From: Algorimicrobium echini
GTDB lineage: Bacteria; Bacteroidota; Bacteroidia; Flavobacteriales; Flavobacteriaceae
Direction: 5' to 3'
NCBI RefSeq assembly: GCF_900115185.1
Contig: NZ_FOVN01000004.1
Location: forward strand, 177,417-241,416
Length of the DNA stretch: 64,000 nt
This document shows, piece after piece, positions 18,534-28,223 of this stretch; position 1 is the stretch's first letter; each line of letters begins with the position of its first letter. The translations under genes were made by a program, and so were the position numbers. The notes below the pieces were generated by a model. That model saw only the letters and a program-made list of their open reading frames with translations. It ran no database searches and was not told where the DNA came from.

Positions 18534-18671
18534 AGTGAGAGCCCATAATGTGCTGATAATTAGTTTGTTGTGCGAATTTTCATATAATTATATAAATATA
18601 GCCTAAAATATTATAACATAATTCTTCAAGAGTTATTGACCTTTGATGTCTAATCATAAAAAACAGATACC

Positions 18672-19184
18672 ATGAAAAAAATATTTTTAGTAGTAGCTTT
18701 ATTAGGATTAAGTCCCCTTTTCGCTCAAGATGATGATGTGGAATTAACACCAGATAATTCTTGGTTAAAAGTGGGTTTAACAGGAGGCATACCAGTGGGT
18801 GATGCTAATGATGTGTCATCATTTGCGCTAGGAGCCGACATAAGAGGTCAATACCTATTTAACCCAAATATAGCTATAGGTTTAGCTTCTGGATATACCC
18901 ATTATTTTGGTAAAGATGATTTTGAAGATTTTGGCGTGATTCCAGCTGCTGGTTTTTTTAGATATTACTTTACACCAGACGGCTTGTTTTTTGGTGCTGA
19001 CGTAGGTTATGGGTTTTTAGCTAATATTGATGATAACGCAGGAGGCCTGTATGTAAATCCTCAAATAGGATATCATAATCGCGATTGGAACTTTTACGCC
19101 TATTATCAAAACACTTTCGCAGAAAATGATGTTAATATCCAGAATGTAGGTGTAGGTGTTACCTATAATATCCGATTTAACTAA
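18672..19184 (+). CDS. Outer-membrane beta-barrel protein (OmpX/OmpW-like)
   Basis: This 170-aa protein has a signal peptide cleaved near LFAQ (residues 1-19). Alternating hydrophobic/aromatic strands follow (WLKVGLTGGIPVG, NPNIAIGLASGYTHYFG, LFFGADVGYGFLAN, NFYAYYQNTF) and the chain ends in YNIRFN, consistent with a small eight-stranded outer-membrane barrel. No specific function can be named. It is monocistronic with its own terminator. Confidence 0.8.
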   Translation: MKKIFLVVALLGLSPLFAQDDDVELTPDNSWLKVGLTGGIPVGDANDVSSFALGADIRGQYLFNPNIAIGLASGYTHYFGKDDFEDFGVIPAAGFFRYYFTPDGLFFGADVGYGFLANIDDNAGGLYVNPQIGYHNRDWNFYAYYQNTFAENDVNIQNVGVGVTYNIRFN

Positions 19185-19213
19185 TAATAAAAAGAATTAA
19201 AATTAATAGACTT

Positions 19214-19243
19214 AAAGGAGAACGATTGTGTTCTCCTTTTTTT
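19214..19243 (+). terminator. Rho-independent terminator after the barrel protein gene
   Basis: AAAGGAGAAC (19214-19223) pairs perfectly with GTTCTCCTTT (19230-19239) around a 6-nt loop, followed by a T run. Confidence 0.88.
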
Positions 19244-19251
19244 ATTTAGAT

Positions 19252-19282
19252 TTGTTTCATTTTAATAAACAAATTACTTTTG
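19252..19282 (+). promoter_or_regulatory. Bacteroidota-type promoter of purC
   Basis: TTTG with TTG at 19252-19254, then 20 bases, then TACTTTTG at 19275-19282: an exact fit to TTG-N(17-23)-TAnnTTTG. The predicted start near 19289 leaves a leader of about 19 nt before the purC ATG. No purine riboswitch fits in this space. Confidence 0.65.
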
Positions 19283-19307
19283 CTTAAACACTAACAGGCC
19301 ATTTCAC

Positions 19308-20255
19308 ATGAATACCATTACAGATACCAATTTTAATTTTCCAGGACAGAAAAGCCTTTATAAAGGTAAAGTTCGAGAAGTTTATAATATAAACAATGAG
19401 CAATTAGTTATGGTTGCAACAGATAGGTTAAGCGCTTTTGATGTGGTTATGCCAAAAGGAATTCCGTATAAAGGGCAAATTCTAAATCAGATTGCTACTA
19501 AAATGATGCAAGCTACAGAAGATTTGGTTCCAAACTGGCTAATTGCCACACCAGATCCAAATGTAGCGGTTGGACATTTATGCACGCCTTTTAAAGTAGA
19601 AATGGTTATTCGTGGGTACTTGTCTGGTCATGCTGCTCGTGAATATAAAGCAGGAAAACGGATGCTTTGTGGTGTGACTATGCCAGAAGGCATGAAAGAA
19701 AACGATAAATTTCCAAACCCGATAATTACACCAGCTACTAAAGCAGACATGGGAGATCATGATGAAGATATTTCACGGGAAGACATTCTTAAAAAAGGTA
19801 TTGTTTCTGAAGCGGATTATAGTGTTTTAGAGGATTACACCCGCAAATTATTTCAGCGTGGTTCTGAAATAGCCGCTTCTAGAGGGCTCATTTTAGTAGA
19901 CACCAAATATGAATTTGGAAAAACACAAGATGGACAAATTGTTTTGATTGATGAAATTCATACACCAGATTCCTCACGTTATTTTTATGCAGATGGCTAT
20001 CAAGAACGTCAAGATAGAGGCGAAGCTCAAAAGCAACTCTCTAAAGAATTTGTGCGTCAGTGGCTAATTGCTAATAATTTTCAAGGATTAGAAGGTCAAA
20101 CTGTTCCTGAAATGAGTGATGATTATATTCAAACCGTTAGTGAGCGTTATATTGAATTATATGAAAATATTACAGGTGAAACTTTTGTAAAAGGTGATGT
20201 AACGGATATTCAGAATCGTATTAAAACGCATGTGGAAGCTTATTTAAATGGTTAA
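19308..20255 (+). CDS. purC: Phosphoribosylaminoimidazole-succinocarboxamide synthase
   Basis: This 315-aa SAICAR synthase catalyses the ATP-dependent joining of CAIR and aspartate in purine biosynthesis. GKVREVYNI near residue 20, [31 protein letters not shown], the [14 protein letters not shown] segment and [13 protein letters not shown] are family hallmarks. The length is that of the long Bacteroidota form. The gene stands alone behind its own promoter. Confidence 0.96.
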   Translation: MNTITDTNFNFPGQKSLYKGKVREVYNINNEQLVMVATDRLSAFDVVMPKGIPYKGQILNQIATKMMQATEDLVPNWLIATPDPNVAVGHLCTPFKVEMVIRGYLSGHAAREYKAGKRMLCGVTMPEGMKENDKFPNPIITPATKADMGDHDEDISREDILKKGIVSEADYSVLEDYTRKLFQRGSEIAASRGLILVDTKYEFGKTQDGQIVLIDEIHTPDSSRYFYADGYQERQDRGEAQKQLSKEFVRQWLIANNFQGLEGQTVPEMSDDYIQTVSERYIELYENITGETFVKGDVTDIQNRIKTHVEAYLNG

Positions 20256-20275
20256 TTTGAAGATAGGAAGGAGCC

Positions 20276-20312
20276 ATAAAAAAACCTTGCTGAAATAAGC
20301 AAGGTTTTTTTT
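20276..20312. terminator. Bidirectional terminator between purC and the T9SS protein gene
   Basis: AAAAACCTTGC pairs with GCAAGGTTTTT with an 8-nt loop, flanked by A and T runs, in a convergent gap. It can serve both genes. Confidence 0.85.
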
Positions 20313-20330
20313 GTAGGTAAATATTGGTGT

Positions 20331-21005
20331 TTACTTTTTAATGAATTTATAAGATTTTCCATTTTTAAACCTTAACAAGTATATTCCGTTAGCTAGGTTT
20401 TTAACATTAATGCTTTCGTTATTGGATACTTCACCTTTTTTAAGTTGAAAACCAACAATATTGTATATAGAATAGGCTTCTGTGTTATTTAAACCAAGCA
20501 CTTTAATAAAATCGTTTGAAGGATTCGGGTAAATTTTAAATTCTTGCTCTAAATTAAAGCTGTTTACGCTTAAGGTGCTACTCTGTACATCTCCGGTTAA
20601 GGTTGTAATTGGAATAGGACAAAAACCAGCATCTTGCCATGTGCCCAGCGTTAAATCTGGTGGATTTGGAACTGAAGGTGTCGTGTTAAAATACAAAACA
20701 GCTGTAGAATAATCAGGTGAACCTAAAGGCCCATCATTATCTAACTGTACTTCCCATCTTGATGCAGTGCTATTCCAAATAATTCGTATTTCACAAACTC
20801 CAGCAGGGCAGCTGGTTGTAAAATTACTTGGTGTGCTCTCGTATGTATTTCTAATTGTTCCAGCGTCTGAAGTTGTTCCAGTAGCCGACAATACAAAATT
20901 CTGATTTCCCAAAGCGTTATTCGTACAGCCTTGAAACGTAATCTGTGCATTCATGTTATAAATGCAGAATAATAAAAATAAAAACGTTAGGTAATTTTTT
21001 GTCAT
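20331..21005 (-). CDS. Secreted protein with type IX sorting domain (T9SS type A)
   Basis: This 224-aa protein has a signal peptide (TFLFLLFCIYNMNAQ), a middle region of about 130 residues with four Cys in pairs (QGCTNNALG, TSCPAGVCEIRI, GFCPIPI) and no recognised fold, and a C-terminal sorting domain from about residue 150 (FKIYPNPSNDFIKVLG ... NLANGIYLLRFKNGKSYKFIKK). The sorting domain sends the protein through the PorSS/T9SS to the cell surface. The cargo function is unknown; WNSTASRWEVQLDNDG may be part of a lectin-like beta fold (weak). Confidence 0.88.
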   Translation of the reverse strand: MTKNYLTFLFLLFCIYNMNAQITFQGCTNNALGNQNFVLSATGTTSDAGTIRNTYESTPSNFTTSCPAGVCEIRIIWNSTASRWEVQLDNDGPLGSPDYSTAVLYFNTTPSVPNPPDLTLGTWQDAGFCPIPITTLTGDVQSSTLSVNSFNLEQEFKIYPNPSNDFIKVLGLNNTEAYSIYNIVGFQLKKGEVSNNESINVKNLANGIYLLRFKNGKSYKFIKK

Positions 21006-21262
21006 AATAATAGATTTGGGGTTACAATATTAAAATTAGTAGGTTTAATTATTTGCTTAAAGTTACACTTTGTTGCAGGTGTAAAATACGTGTATATTTA
21101 TTTTTTTTACAAGCTTTAAGTCTTTTTTATCATGATAAACATTTTAATAGAAAATTTTCATTTAAAAACTTTAATGTTGACAATTAAAAGAAAAATGGCA
21201 GAAAATTTTAGGTTGGTGCCACTCTTAAGACTAGTTGTTTTAAAAAATTGTTAACCAGATAA

Positions 21263-21790
21263 TTAATTCATATCCAACTTTTCTGTAACCGATTTTCCCG
21301 AATTAAAATCGGTTCCGTAAAAGAGCACATATTCAGCCTGAATGCCACTTCCAAAAAACCTGTCTTTTAGTTTAACGAATAGCTTATCTAAATACATTTT
21401 TCGCTTATTAACAGTTACATAAATCCGATACTTATCAGGTTCTGTTTGCATTAAGTAAAGGTTTAAATTATTGGTAGCAGCCAATTGAAACGTTAAGACA
21501 TCTGGATTAGTGTCCACGCGAGTCATACCATAGGCCATTTTTTCCTGCAAACCTGTTAATGGTTTTTTTATGCCATTTTCTGTGTAGATAATGCGGTATT
21601 CGTCAATTGGTTTTAATTTATCAATCTTATCACCATTCAAATTAACATCATATACATAGGTATTATGGTTGTTACTATGCTGTATGTAAAATAGTCGTGT
21701 TTCTGTCTTTTTTGGTTCTGGATAACCAGTTTGTGCCAAACAGATAGAACAACTAAAACAAATGATGTAAAGGATAACGGCTAACTTCAT
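21263..21790 (-). CDS. DUF4833-like exported protein
   Basis: This protein is 175 aa from the ATG that begins the signal peptide (MKLAVILYIICFSCSICLAQ). An upstream in-frame ATG at 21856 would put 22 charged residues ahead of it, which is unlikely. The body (RLFYIQHSNNHNTYVYDVNLNGDKI, EYRIIYTENGIKKPLTGLQEKMAYGM) matches DUF4833 in style, a Bacteroidota family of unknown function probably located in the periplasm. It stands alone. Confidence 0.75.
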   Translation of the reverse strand: MKLAVILYIICFSCSICLAQTGYPEPKKTETRLFYIQHSNNHNTYVYDVNLNGDKIDKLKPIDEYRIIYTENGIKKPLTGLQEKMAYGMTRVDTNPDVLTFQLAATNNLNLYLMQTEPDKYRIYVTVNKRKMYLDKLFVKLKDRFFGSGIQAEYVLFYGTDFNSGKSVTEKLDMN

Positions 21791-21976
21791 TATAATTAAT
21801 CTTAAGTGCTTATTATTTATATATTTAAAAACATCTTCAACTATTTTAAATACCAATCACCAAAGTTAAACTTTAATACATAGATTCTAAAAAACAAATA
21901 ACTAGCAATGTTTAAACTTTTAAATTTCCTTAAATATTGTAATGACTTTGTTACATTTATGACTACAATTTAATTT

Positions 21977-23350
21977 ATGGAACATCTCAACCGCTATATT
22001 TCTGATTTTGCCTCGTTTGCTTGGGGTTTACCTTTACTTATTTTGCTCATTGGTGGTGGAATTTATTTGTTAATTTTATCGCGATTTTTACCATTTCGGT
22101 TTTTTATGCACGCCATTAAAGTGCTACGTGGTAAATATGATAATCCAGACGATCCAGGGGAAATTAGTCATTTTCAAGCGTTAACAACAGCGTTGTCATC
22201 TACCATTGGTATGGGTAATATTGCTGGTGTAGCCGTTGCCATTTCTATTGGAGGTCCAGGTGCTGTATTCTGGATGTGGACGAGTGCTATAATTGGTATG
22301 TCTACCAAATTTTTCACATCAACATTAGCCATTATGTATCGAGGAAGAGATAGTGCTGGCGAGTTACAAGGCGGTCCCATGTATTTTATTACTGAAGGTT
22401 TAGGGAAATCATGGAAACCTTTAGCCGTATTTTTTAGTATCTGTGGTCTGGTTGGTGCCTTGCCTGTTTTTAATGTGAATCAATTAACCCAAGCCATTAA
22501 TGATATTTTATTACGGCCAAATGGTGTAGAAATAGGTTTTGAATCTAATTTAACCGTGGGAATTGTGTTGGTTATTATAACATCTGTTGTTATTTTAGGT
22601 GGTTTGAATAGAATTAGTAAAACAGCATCTAAATTGGTTCCTGCCATGGTGTTATTGTACTTTGTGTCAGTATTAATTATTTTGATTGTTAATTTTGATA
22701 AAGTGCCTAACTATTTGGGGCTTATTTTTACAGATGCTTTCAGTGCGAATTTTTATAAAGGCGACACTTTTTTAGGTGGTGTTATTGGTGGCTTGATGTT
22801 GTTAGGCATCCGTCGTGGCGCGTTTTCCAATGAAGCAGGTATTGGTACAGCACCAATGGCTCATGGAGCTGCTAAAACGTCTGAACCGGTTCGTGAAGGG
22901 TTGGTTGCCATGCTTGGTCCTGCTATAGATACTTTGGTGGTTTGTACGCTAACAGCTTTAGCAATTTTGGTAACGGGTGTTTGGCAAACTACGGATGCTA
23001 ATGGTGTAAGCTTAACGGCTTCCGCTTTTGGAAATGCTATGCCTGGATTTGGTAAATATTTATTATTGATTTGTATTGCCGTTTTTAGTATTTCGTCACT
23101 GTTTTCATACTCTTATTATGGTAGTAAATGTTTGTCTTTTTTAATTGGAGCCGATAAAAAACATTATTATAACTACATGTATATTGTGAGTATTATTTTA
23201 GGTGCAACCACCTCTTTAAGTATGATGATTAACTTAATTGATGGCTTTTTTGCTCTCATGGCTTTTCCAACGATGTTTACCACACTTATGCTAGCACCAC
23301 GAGTAATAAAGGAGATAAAAGCTTATCATTTTCGGACGTTTAATAAATAG
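21977..23350 (+). CDS. Alanine/sodium symporter (AGCS family)
   Basis: This 457-aa inner-membrane protein has about ten to eleven hydrophobic helices. Family hallmarks are LSSTIGMGNIAGVAVAI, GGPGAVFWMW, STKFFTSTLAIMYRG, LQGGPMYFI, RRGAFSNEAGIGTAP and AHGAAKTSEPVREG. These proteins take up alanine, glycine or related amino acids with sodium, a typical choice for marine bacteria. No neighbours point to a specific substrate. Confidence 0.93.
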   Translation: MEHLNRYISDFASFAWGLPLLILLIGGGIYLLILSRFLPFRFFMHAIKVLRGKYDNPDDPGEISHFQALTTALSSTIGMGNIAGVAVAISIGGPGAVFWMWTSAIIGMSTKFFTSTLAIMYRGRDSAGELQGGPMYFITEGLGKSWKPLAVFFSICGLVGALPVFNVNQLTQAINDILLRPNGVEIGFESNLTVGIVLVIITSVVILGGLNRISKTASKLVPAMVLLYFVSVLIILIVNFDKVPNYLGLIFTDAFSANFYKGDTFLGGVIGGLMLLGIRRGAFSNEAGIGTAPMAHGAAKTSEPVREGLVAMLGPAIDTLVVCTLTALAILVTGVWQTTDANGVSLTASAFGNAMPGFGKYLLLICIAVFSISSLFSYSYYGSKCLSFLIGADKKHYYNYMYIVSIILGATTSLSMMINLIDGFFALMAFPTMFTTLMLAPRVIKEIKAYHFRTFNK

Positions 23351-23534
23351 TAAAGCTGTTTGAAAATATATCGTTTTCAGAAAACTTATAACTGATATTG
23401 TATTTTTTTTATCTCAAATAAAAAACGTTAAAACGAATAGAAATGTTGGGTGTTTTTCAAGATACAGCCTAGTTTAAGGGGCTAAATTGAAAATTAATGT
23501 AAACTTCTATTAACTTTTTTTGATACCATTTTTT

Positions 23535-23564
23535 TTGATTGTTTTAGGCTTTGTTCTATCTTTT
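23535..23564 (+). promoter_or_regulatory. Candidate promoter of acs
   Basis: TTG at 23535-23537, a 19-base spacer, then TATCTTTT at 23557-23564, one mismatch from TAnnTTTG. The predicted start is near 23571, 14 nt before the ATG. Confidence 0.45.
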
Positions 23565-23584
23565 CAACATAATTAATTTTTAGT

Positions 23585-25492
23585 ATGAGTAACTACCACA
23601 TCAAACATTTAGAAGAGTACTACCAAATTTATAGAAAATCCATTCGAGAGCCAGAAAACTTCTGGGAAGAAATAGCAGAGGAGCATTTTTTATGGCGAAA
23701 AAAATGGAATAATGTTTTAAGTTGGGATTTTTCAAAACCTGAAATAAAATGGTTTGAAGGTGCCGAATTAAACATTACCGAAAATTGTTTAGACAGGCAT
23801 TTGGCAACACGTGGAGACAAAACGGCTATTTTATTTGAACCGAATAATCCAGACGAAACATCGGAACATATTTCATACCGTCAGCTATATGAACGTGTCA
23901 ATCAAATGGCTCATGTGCTTAAAAATCAAGGTGTAAAAAAAGGAGATCGTGTGTGCATTTATGTCCCTATGATTCCTGAATTAGCAGTTTCAATCTTGGC
24001 TTGTGCTAGAATAGGAGCTATACATTCTGTGGTGTTTGCTGGCTTTTCATCGAAAGCGTTGTCTACACGAATTAATGATTCAGATTGTAAACTTGTAATA
24101 ACTGCAGATGGTTCTTATCGTGGTGACAAAACCATCGATTTAAAAGGTATTGTAGATGAAGCTTTAAATGACTGTGACAGTGTGAAATCTGTTTTAGTAA
24201 TAAAACGGATTCATTCAGAAATAACCATGAAGGCAGGTCGCGATTTTTGGTTACAACCCTTACTCGATAATGCACCTAAAGATGGAAAGGCAGAAATTAT
24301 GAAAGCTGAAGATCCTTTATTTATTTTATACACCTCTGGTTCTACCGGAAAACCAAAAGGTATGGTGCATACCACAGCAGGTTATATGGTTTATACAGCC
24401 TATACCTTTAAAAATGTTTTTCAGTATAAAGAGAATGATGTGTATTGGTGTACAGCAGATATTGGCTGGATTACAGGCCATAGCTATATTGTGTATGGTC
24501 CGCTTTGTAATGGAGCAACAACAGTGATGTTTGAAGGTGTACCAAGTTATCCAGATTTTGGACGTTTTTGGGATATTGTTCAAAAGTATAAAATTACACA
24601 ATTTTATACAGCACCAACGGCAATTCGGGCATTAGCAAAACAAGGAACAGAACTCATTGAGCAGTATGACTTGTCATCTTTAAAAGTTTTAGGTTCCGTA
24701 GGTGAACCCATTAATGAAGAAGCTTGGCATTGGTATAATGATAATGTAGGAAAACGTAAAAGCCCAATTATCGATTCATGGTGGCAAACCGAAACGGGAG
24801 GAATCATGATAACACCACTTCCATATGTTACACCAACCAAACCAACCTATGCCACTTTGCCTTTTATAGGTGTGCAACCCTGTATAATGGATGAAAATGG
24901 CGAAGAACTTAAAGGCAATCAAGTAGATGGCAGATTGTGCATTAAATTCCCATGGCCAAGTATTGCCAGAACAATTTGGGGCAATCATCAACGGTATAAA
25001 GACACCTACTTTTCAGCTTATAAAAATATGTATTTTACAGGTGATGGCGCCTTGCGTGATGAAGTAGGGTATTACCGAATTACAGGACGAGTGGATGATG
25101 TCATTATTGTATCCGGACATAATTTAGGCACAGCACCCATTGAAGATGCTATTAATGAACATCCAGCAGTTTCCGAATCTGCTATTGTTGGTTTTCCACA
25201 TGATATTAAAGGTAATGCACTGTACGGATATGTTACACTAAAAGAATCTGGTGAAAGTCGGGACCATACTAATTTACGAAAAGAAATCAATCAAATTATT
25301 ACCGAACATGTAGGACCCATTGCCAAACTAGATAAAATACAATTTACCGCAGGTTTACCTAAAACACGATCTGGTAAAATAATGCGACGTATTTTGCGAA
25401 AAATAGCTGAAAAAGATACTTCTAATTTAGGCGATATTAGCACGCTGTTGAATCCAGAATGTGTTCAGGATATTATTGATGAGGCGCTTTAA
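23585..25492 (+). CDS. acs: Acetyl-CoA synthetase (AMP-forming)
   Basis: This 635-aa enzyme makes acetyl-CoA from acetate, ATP and CoA through acetyl-AMP. Motifs in order: YTSGSTGKPKGMVHTT (phosphate loop), DIGWITGHSYIVYGPL, DSWWQTETGG (the Trp lines the small acetate pocket), FTGDGALRDEVGYYRITGRVDD, SGHNLGTAPIED, and KTRSGKIMRR with Lys598, which is acetylated in well-studied homologues. The length is typical for the family. It is monocistronic. Confidence 0.95.
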   Translation: MSNYHIKHLEEYYQIYRKSIREPENFWEEIAEEHFLWRKKWNNVLSWDFSKPEIKWFEGAELNITENCLDRHLATRGDKTAILFEPNNPDETSEHISYRQLYERVNQMAHVLKNQGVKKGDRVCIYVPMIPELAVSILACARIGAIHSVVFAGFSSKALSTRINDSDCKLVITADGSYRGDKTIDLKGIVDEALNDCDSVKSVLVIKRIHSEITMKAGRDFWLQPLLDNAPKDGKAEIMKAEDPLFILYTSGSTGKPKGMVHTTAGYMVYTAYTFKNVFQYKENDVYWCTADIGWITGHSYIVYGPLCNGATTVMFEGVPSYPDFGRFWDIVQKYKITQFYTAPTAIRALAKQGTELIEQYDLSSLKVLGSVGEPINEEAWHWYNDNVGKRKSPIIDSWWQTETGGIMITPLPYVTPTKPTYATLPFIGVQPCIMDENGEELKGNQVDGRLCIKFPWPSIARTIWGNHQRYKDTYFSAYKNMYFTGDGALRDEVGYYRITGRVDDVIIVSGHNLGTAPIEDAINEHPAVSESAIVGFPHDIKGNALYGYVTLKESGESRDHTNLRKEINQIITEHVGPIAKLDKIQFTAGLPKTRSGKIMRRILRKIAEKDTSNLGDISTLLNPECVQDIIDEAL

Positions 25493-25544
25493 TTTGCAAC
25501 ATTTTTTATTAAAACCGTCTCATACTATAGATAACTAATAGATT

Positions 25545-27263
25545 ATGAAAAATTACATGCTTTTATTCTTCGCATTTTTTTTGAGTTTTAGCACTTATTC
25601 GCAAAACCAACTCATTTCTGATGCTGTTAAAAATCATATTCAAGCACGTGTAGAAAATGGTTTGAATGTGGGTATTGTTATCGGTATGATAGATGGCGAA
25701 ACCACTGAATACTATAGTTTTGGGAATACATCTGTAAAATCTGGTATACCAGTTAATGAGCACACTGTTTTTGAAATAGGTTCCATTACAAAAGTATTTA
25801 CAACAACGTTATTGGCAGATGAAGTTTTAAAAGGCCATATGGCTTTAACAGATCCTGCTTCTAAATATTTACCTAAATCTGTCACCTTACCAACCCGAAA
25901 TGGTAAAGAAATCACGTTGAATGATTTAGCTACACATACATCAGCTTTACCAAGAATGCCTGATAATTTTAACCCGAAAGATCCTTTAAATCCCTATGTA
26001 GATTATACACCCGAAATGATGTATGTATTTTTAAACCAGCTGGAATTGACTAGGGATATTGGTGAAAAATATGAGTATTCTAATTTAGGCATGGGATTGT
26101 TAGGCCATATTTTAGAGTGGCATACAGGAAAAACTTATGAAACTTTAATAAAAGAGCGTATTACAACACCTTGTGGTATGCCAAACACGGCATTAAAACT
26201 ATCCGATAATATGCGAAACCATTTAGCTTATGGCCATAGTGAAGGCCTGCAAGTTTCTAATTGGGATTTTGATGTAATTGCTGCTGCTGGTGGTATTCGT
26301 TCTACAGCTGTAGATATGATTTCGTTTCTAAAAGCCAATTTAGAAATTTCTAAAACACCTATTAATCCTGCCATGCAGTTGGCACATCAAGAAGCTTATG
26401 TTAATACGGATAGTACCTTTAATATTGGATTAGGTTGGCATTATGAAAATAAAGGTAATGTTGTTTGGCATAACGGTCGTACAGGTGGTTACACGTCATT
26501 TACAGGTTTTGTTGAGGGTTCAAAAAAAGGTGTTGTTGTATTAAGTAATGCAGCTGAAAATATGAATGCTTTAGGGTTTCACTTGTTGGGAAGCCCAACG
26601 CCTTTAGTAAATCCACAAGCCGCCATTACCACCATCATGAAAAAGGATATTGAAGCTAATAATGTGGATTCTGCTGTAAAACTATATTTTCAAACGAAAA
26701 AAGAAGCAACAGATGCTTATCGTTTTAAAGAAACAGATTTAAACCGACTAGGATATGAGTATTTAAGTGCTCATAAAAATTTGATTGCTATCAGACTATT
26801 TCAACTTACAGCCAACGAATTCCCTGCTTCCTCTAATGCTTTTGATTCGTTAGGAGAAGCCTATTTAAAGCAAGGCGATACAGCTCTGGCTATAGCTAAT
26901 TACAAAAAATCATTGGAATTAAATCCAGCCAATCAAAATGCCAAAGATGTCTTGAAATCTTTAAATTTTGATGTGAGTAAAATTGTGTCAGACGTTCAGG
27001 TTTCAGAAGCTGTTTTAGACACCTATTTGGGTGTATACCAATTAGCTCCTGGTTTTAATATAACAGTAACACGAGACGGTACACAACTTTTAGCCCAAGC
27101 AACAGGGCAAAGTCAATTTAAATTATATCCGTCAGCAGTGCATAAATTTTATTTAAAAGTAGTAGATGCACAAGTTACCTTTAATGTGTCATCTGAAGGT
27201 GTTGTAAACGGTTTGACACTTCATCAAAATGGGCAAAATATGCCTGGAACTAAAATTGAGTAG
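25545..27263 (+). CDS. Exported class C beta-lactamase-like serine hydrolase with TPR
   Basis: This 572-aa protein has a signal peptide (residues 1-19, ending TYSQ), a penicillin-binding/class C beta-lactamase fold with Ser-Ile-Thr-Lys in EIGSITKVFTT, Tyr-Ser-Asn in YEYSNLGMGLLG and HNGRTGG as third motif. A TPR-like stretch follows (about 420-480, AFDSLGEAYLKQGDTALAIANYKKSLELNP), then a C-terminal DUF3471-like beta domain. Such proteins are usually peptidases or esterases rather than resistance enzymes, and the substrate is unknown. Confidence 0.9.
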   Translation: MKNYMLLFFAFFLSFSTYSQNQLISDAVKNHIQARVENGLNVGIVIGMIDGETTEYYSFGNTSVKSGIPVNEHTVFEIGSITKVFTTTLLADEVLKGHMALTDPASKYLPKSVTLPTRNGKEITLNDLATHTSALPRMPDNFNPKDPLNPYVDYTPEMMYVFLNQLELTRDIGEKYEYSNLGMGLLGHILEWHTGKTYETLIKERITTPCGMPNTALKLSDNMRNHLAYGHSEGLQVSNWDFDVIAAAGGIRSTAVDMISFLKANLEISKTPINPAMQLAHQEAYVNTDSTFNIGLGWHYENKGNVVWHNGRTGGYTSFTGFVEGSKKGVVVLSNAAENMNALGFHLLGSPTPLVNPQAAITTIMKKDIEANNVDSAVKLYFQTKKEATDAYRFKETDLNRLGYEYLSAHKNLIAIRLFQLTANEFPASSNAFDSLGEAYLKQGDTALAIANYKKSLELNPANQNAKDVLKSLNFDVSKIVSDVQVSEAVLDTYLGVYQLAPGFNITVTRDGTQLLAQATGQSQFKLYPSAVHKFYLKVVDAQVTFNVSSEGVVNGLTLHQNGQNMPGTKIE

Positions 27264-27366
27264 TTGGTATCCTTTAAGTTAGATACTTAAAAAAGCCTTC
27301 AAAACACTGGTTTTTAAAAGCTAGTTCGTTAACTTTACATTCTACCAAATACCTAATAACACAGTA

Positions 27367-28143
27367 ATGGAAATTAAACTAGCAGTGCTAATTGATGGCG
27401 ACAATATACCGTCCGCTTACGTTAAAGAAATGATGGAAGAGATTGCAAAATATGGCAATCCAACCATAAAGCGGATATATGGCGATTGGACTAAACCGCA
27501 TTTAGCAAAATGGAAAAACATGCTATTAGAAAATGCCATTACACCTATACAACAATACGGTTATACAACTGGAAAAAATGCAACCGATAGTGCCATGATT
27601 ATTGATGCTATGGATATTCTATATAGCGAAAAAGTTAATGGTTTCTGCCTAGTTTCTAGCGATAGTGATTTTACAAAATTAGCCACCAGACTACGTGAAG
27701 CTGGTATGCAAGTATATGGAATTGGAGAAAAGAAAACACCAAAACCGTTTATTGTGGCCTGTGATAAGTTTATTTATATTGAAATATTGAAGCAGGCTTC
27801 TAACGATTCCGATTCCGATTCCGAAGATAAAAAGAAATCGTCTAAAGCAAATTATGATAAAATTACCTCCAAGGATATTCAGTTAATATCACAAACCATT
27901 GAAGATTTGGCAGATGATGACGGCTGGGCTTTTTTAGGAGATGTGGGTAGTTTGTTACAAAAGAAACAACCAAATTTTGATTCTCGTAATTATGGCTTTG
28001 CTAAATTAACACCACTAATAAGCTCGATTGATACTTTTGAAATTGATAAGCGTGAAAGTGGTAATGGGCGTTTCAAGCTAGTGTATGTTCGGATACAAGA
28101 AAAAAAACCTAAAAAACATTCAAGAAGAAAAAGAACGGTTTAA
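27367..28143 (+). CDS. NYN-domain protein with C-terminal OST-HTH/LOTUS domain
   Basis: This 258-aa protein carries a PIN-like NYN nuclease domain: AVLIDGDNIPSAYV with acidic residues near the start, GKNATDSAMIIDAMDILY, and FCLVSSDSDFTKLATRLREAG. A Ser/Asp-rich linker (about 150-165) leads to a winged-helix OST-HTH/LOTUS-like domain (about 175-245) and a basic tail. LabA/DUF88 relatives are candidate RNases with RNA-binding helper domains. The acidic nuclease residues are present. No physiological target is known. Confidence 0.87.
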   Translation: MEIKLAVLIDGDNIPSAYVKEMMEEIAKYGNPTIKRIYGDWTKPHLAKWKNMLLENAITPIQQYGYTTGKNATDSAMIIDAMDILYSEKVNGFCLVSSDSDFTKLATRLREAGMQVYGIGEKKTPKPFIVACDKFIYIEILKQASNDSDSDSEDKKKSSKANYDKITSKDIQLISQTIEDLADDDGWAFLGDVGSLLQKKQPNFDSRNYGFAKLTPLISSIDTFEIDKRESGNGRFKLVYVRIQEKKPKKHSRRKRTV

Positions 28144-28223
28144 TTTAACAATTTTCATATCATAGGTTAAACGTACCGTAACGTTCAAGTTGATTAAAAG
28201 CAGTGAATTTGTAGAAAAAAACT

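Noticed and set aside
19243-19307. Purine riboswitch ahead of purC
   Set aside because: The promoter leaves only about 19 nt of leader, too short for an aptamer.
25545-27263. Beta-lactam resistance gene
   Set aside because: The class C fold with TPR and a DUF3471-like tail is typical of peptidase/esterase-type exported proteins. The presence of the fold alone does not indicate resistance.
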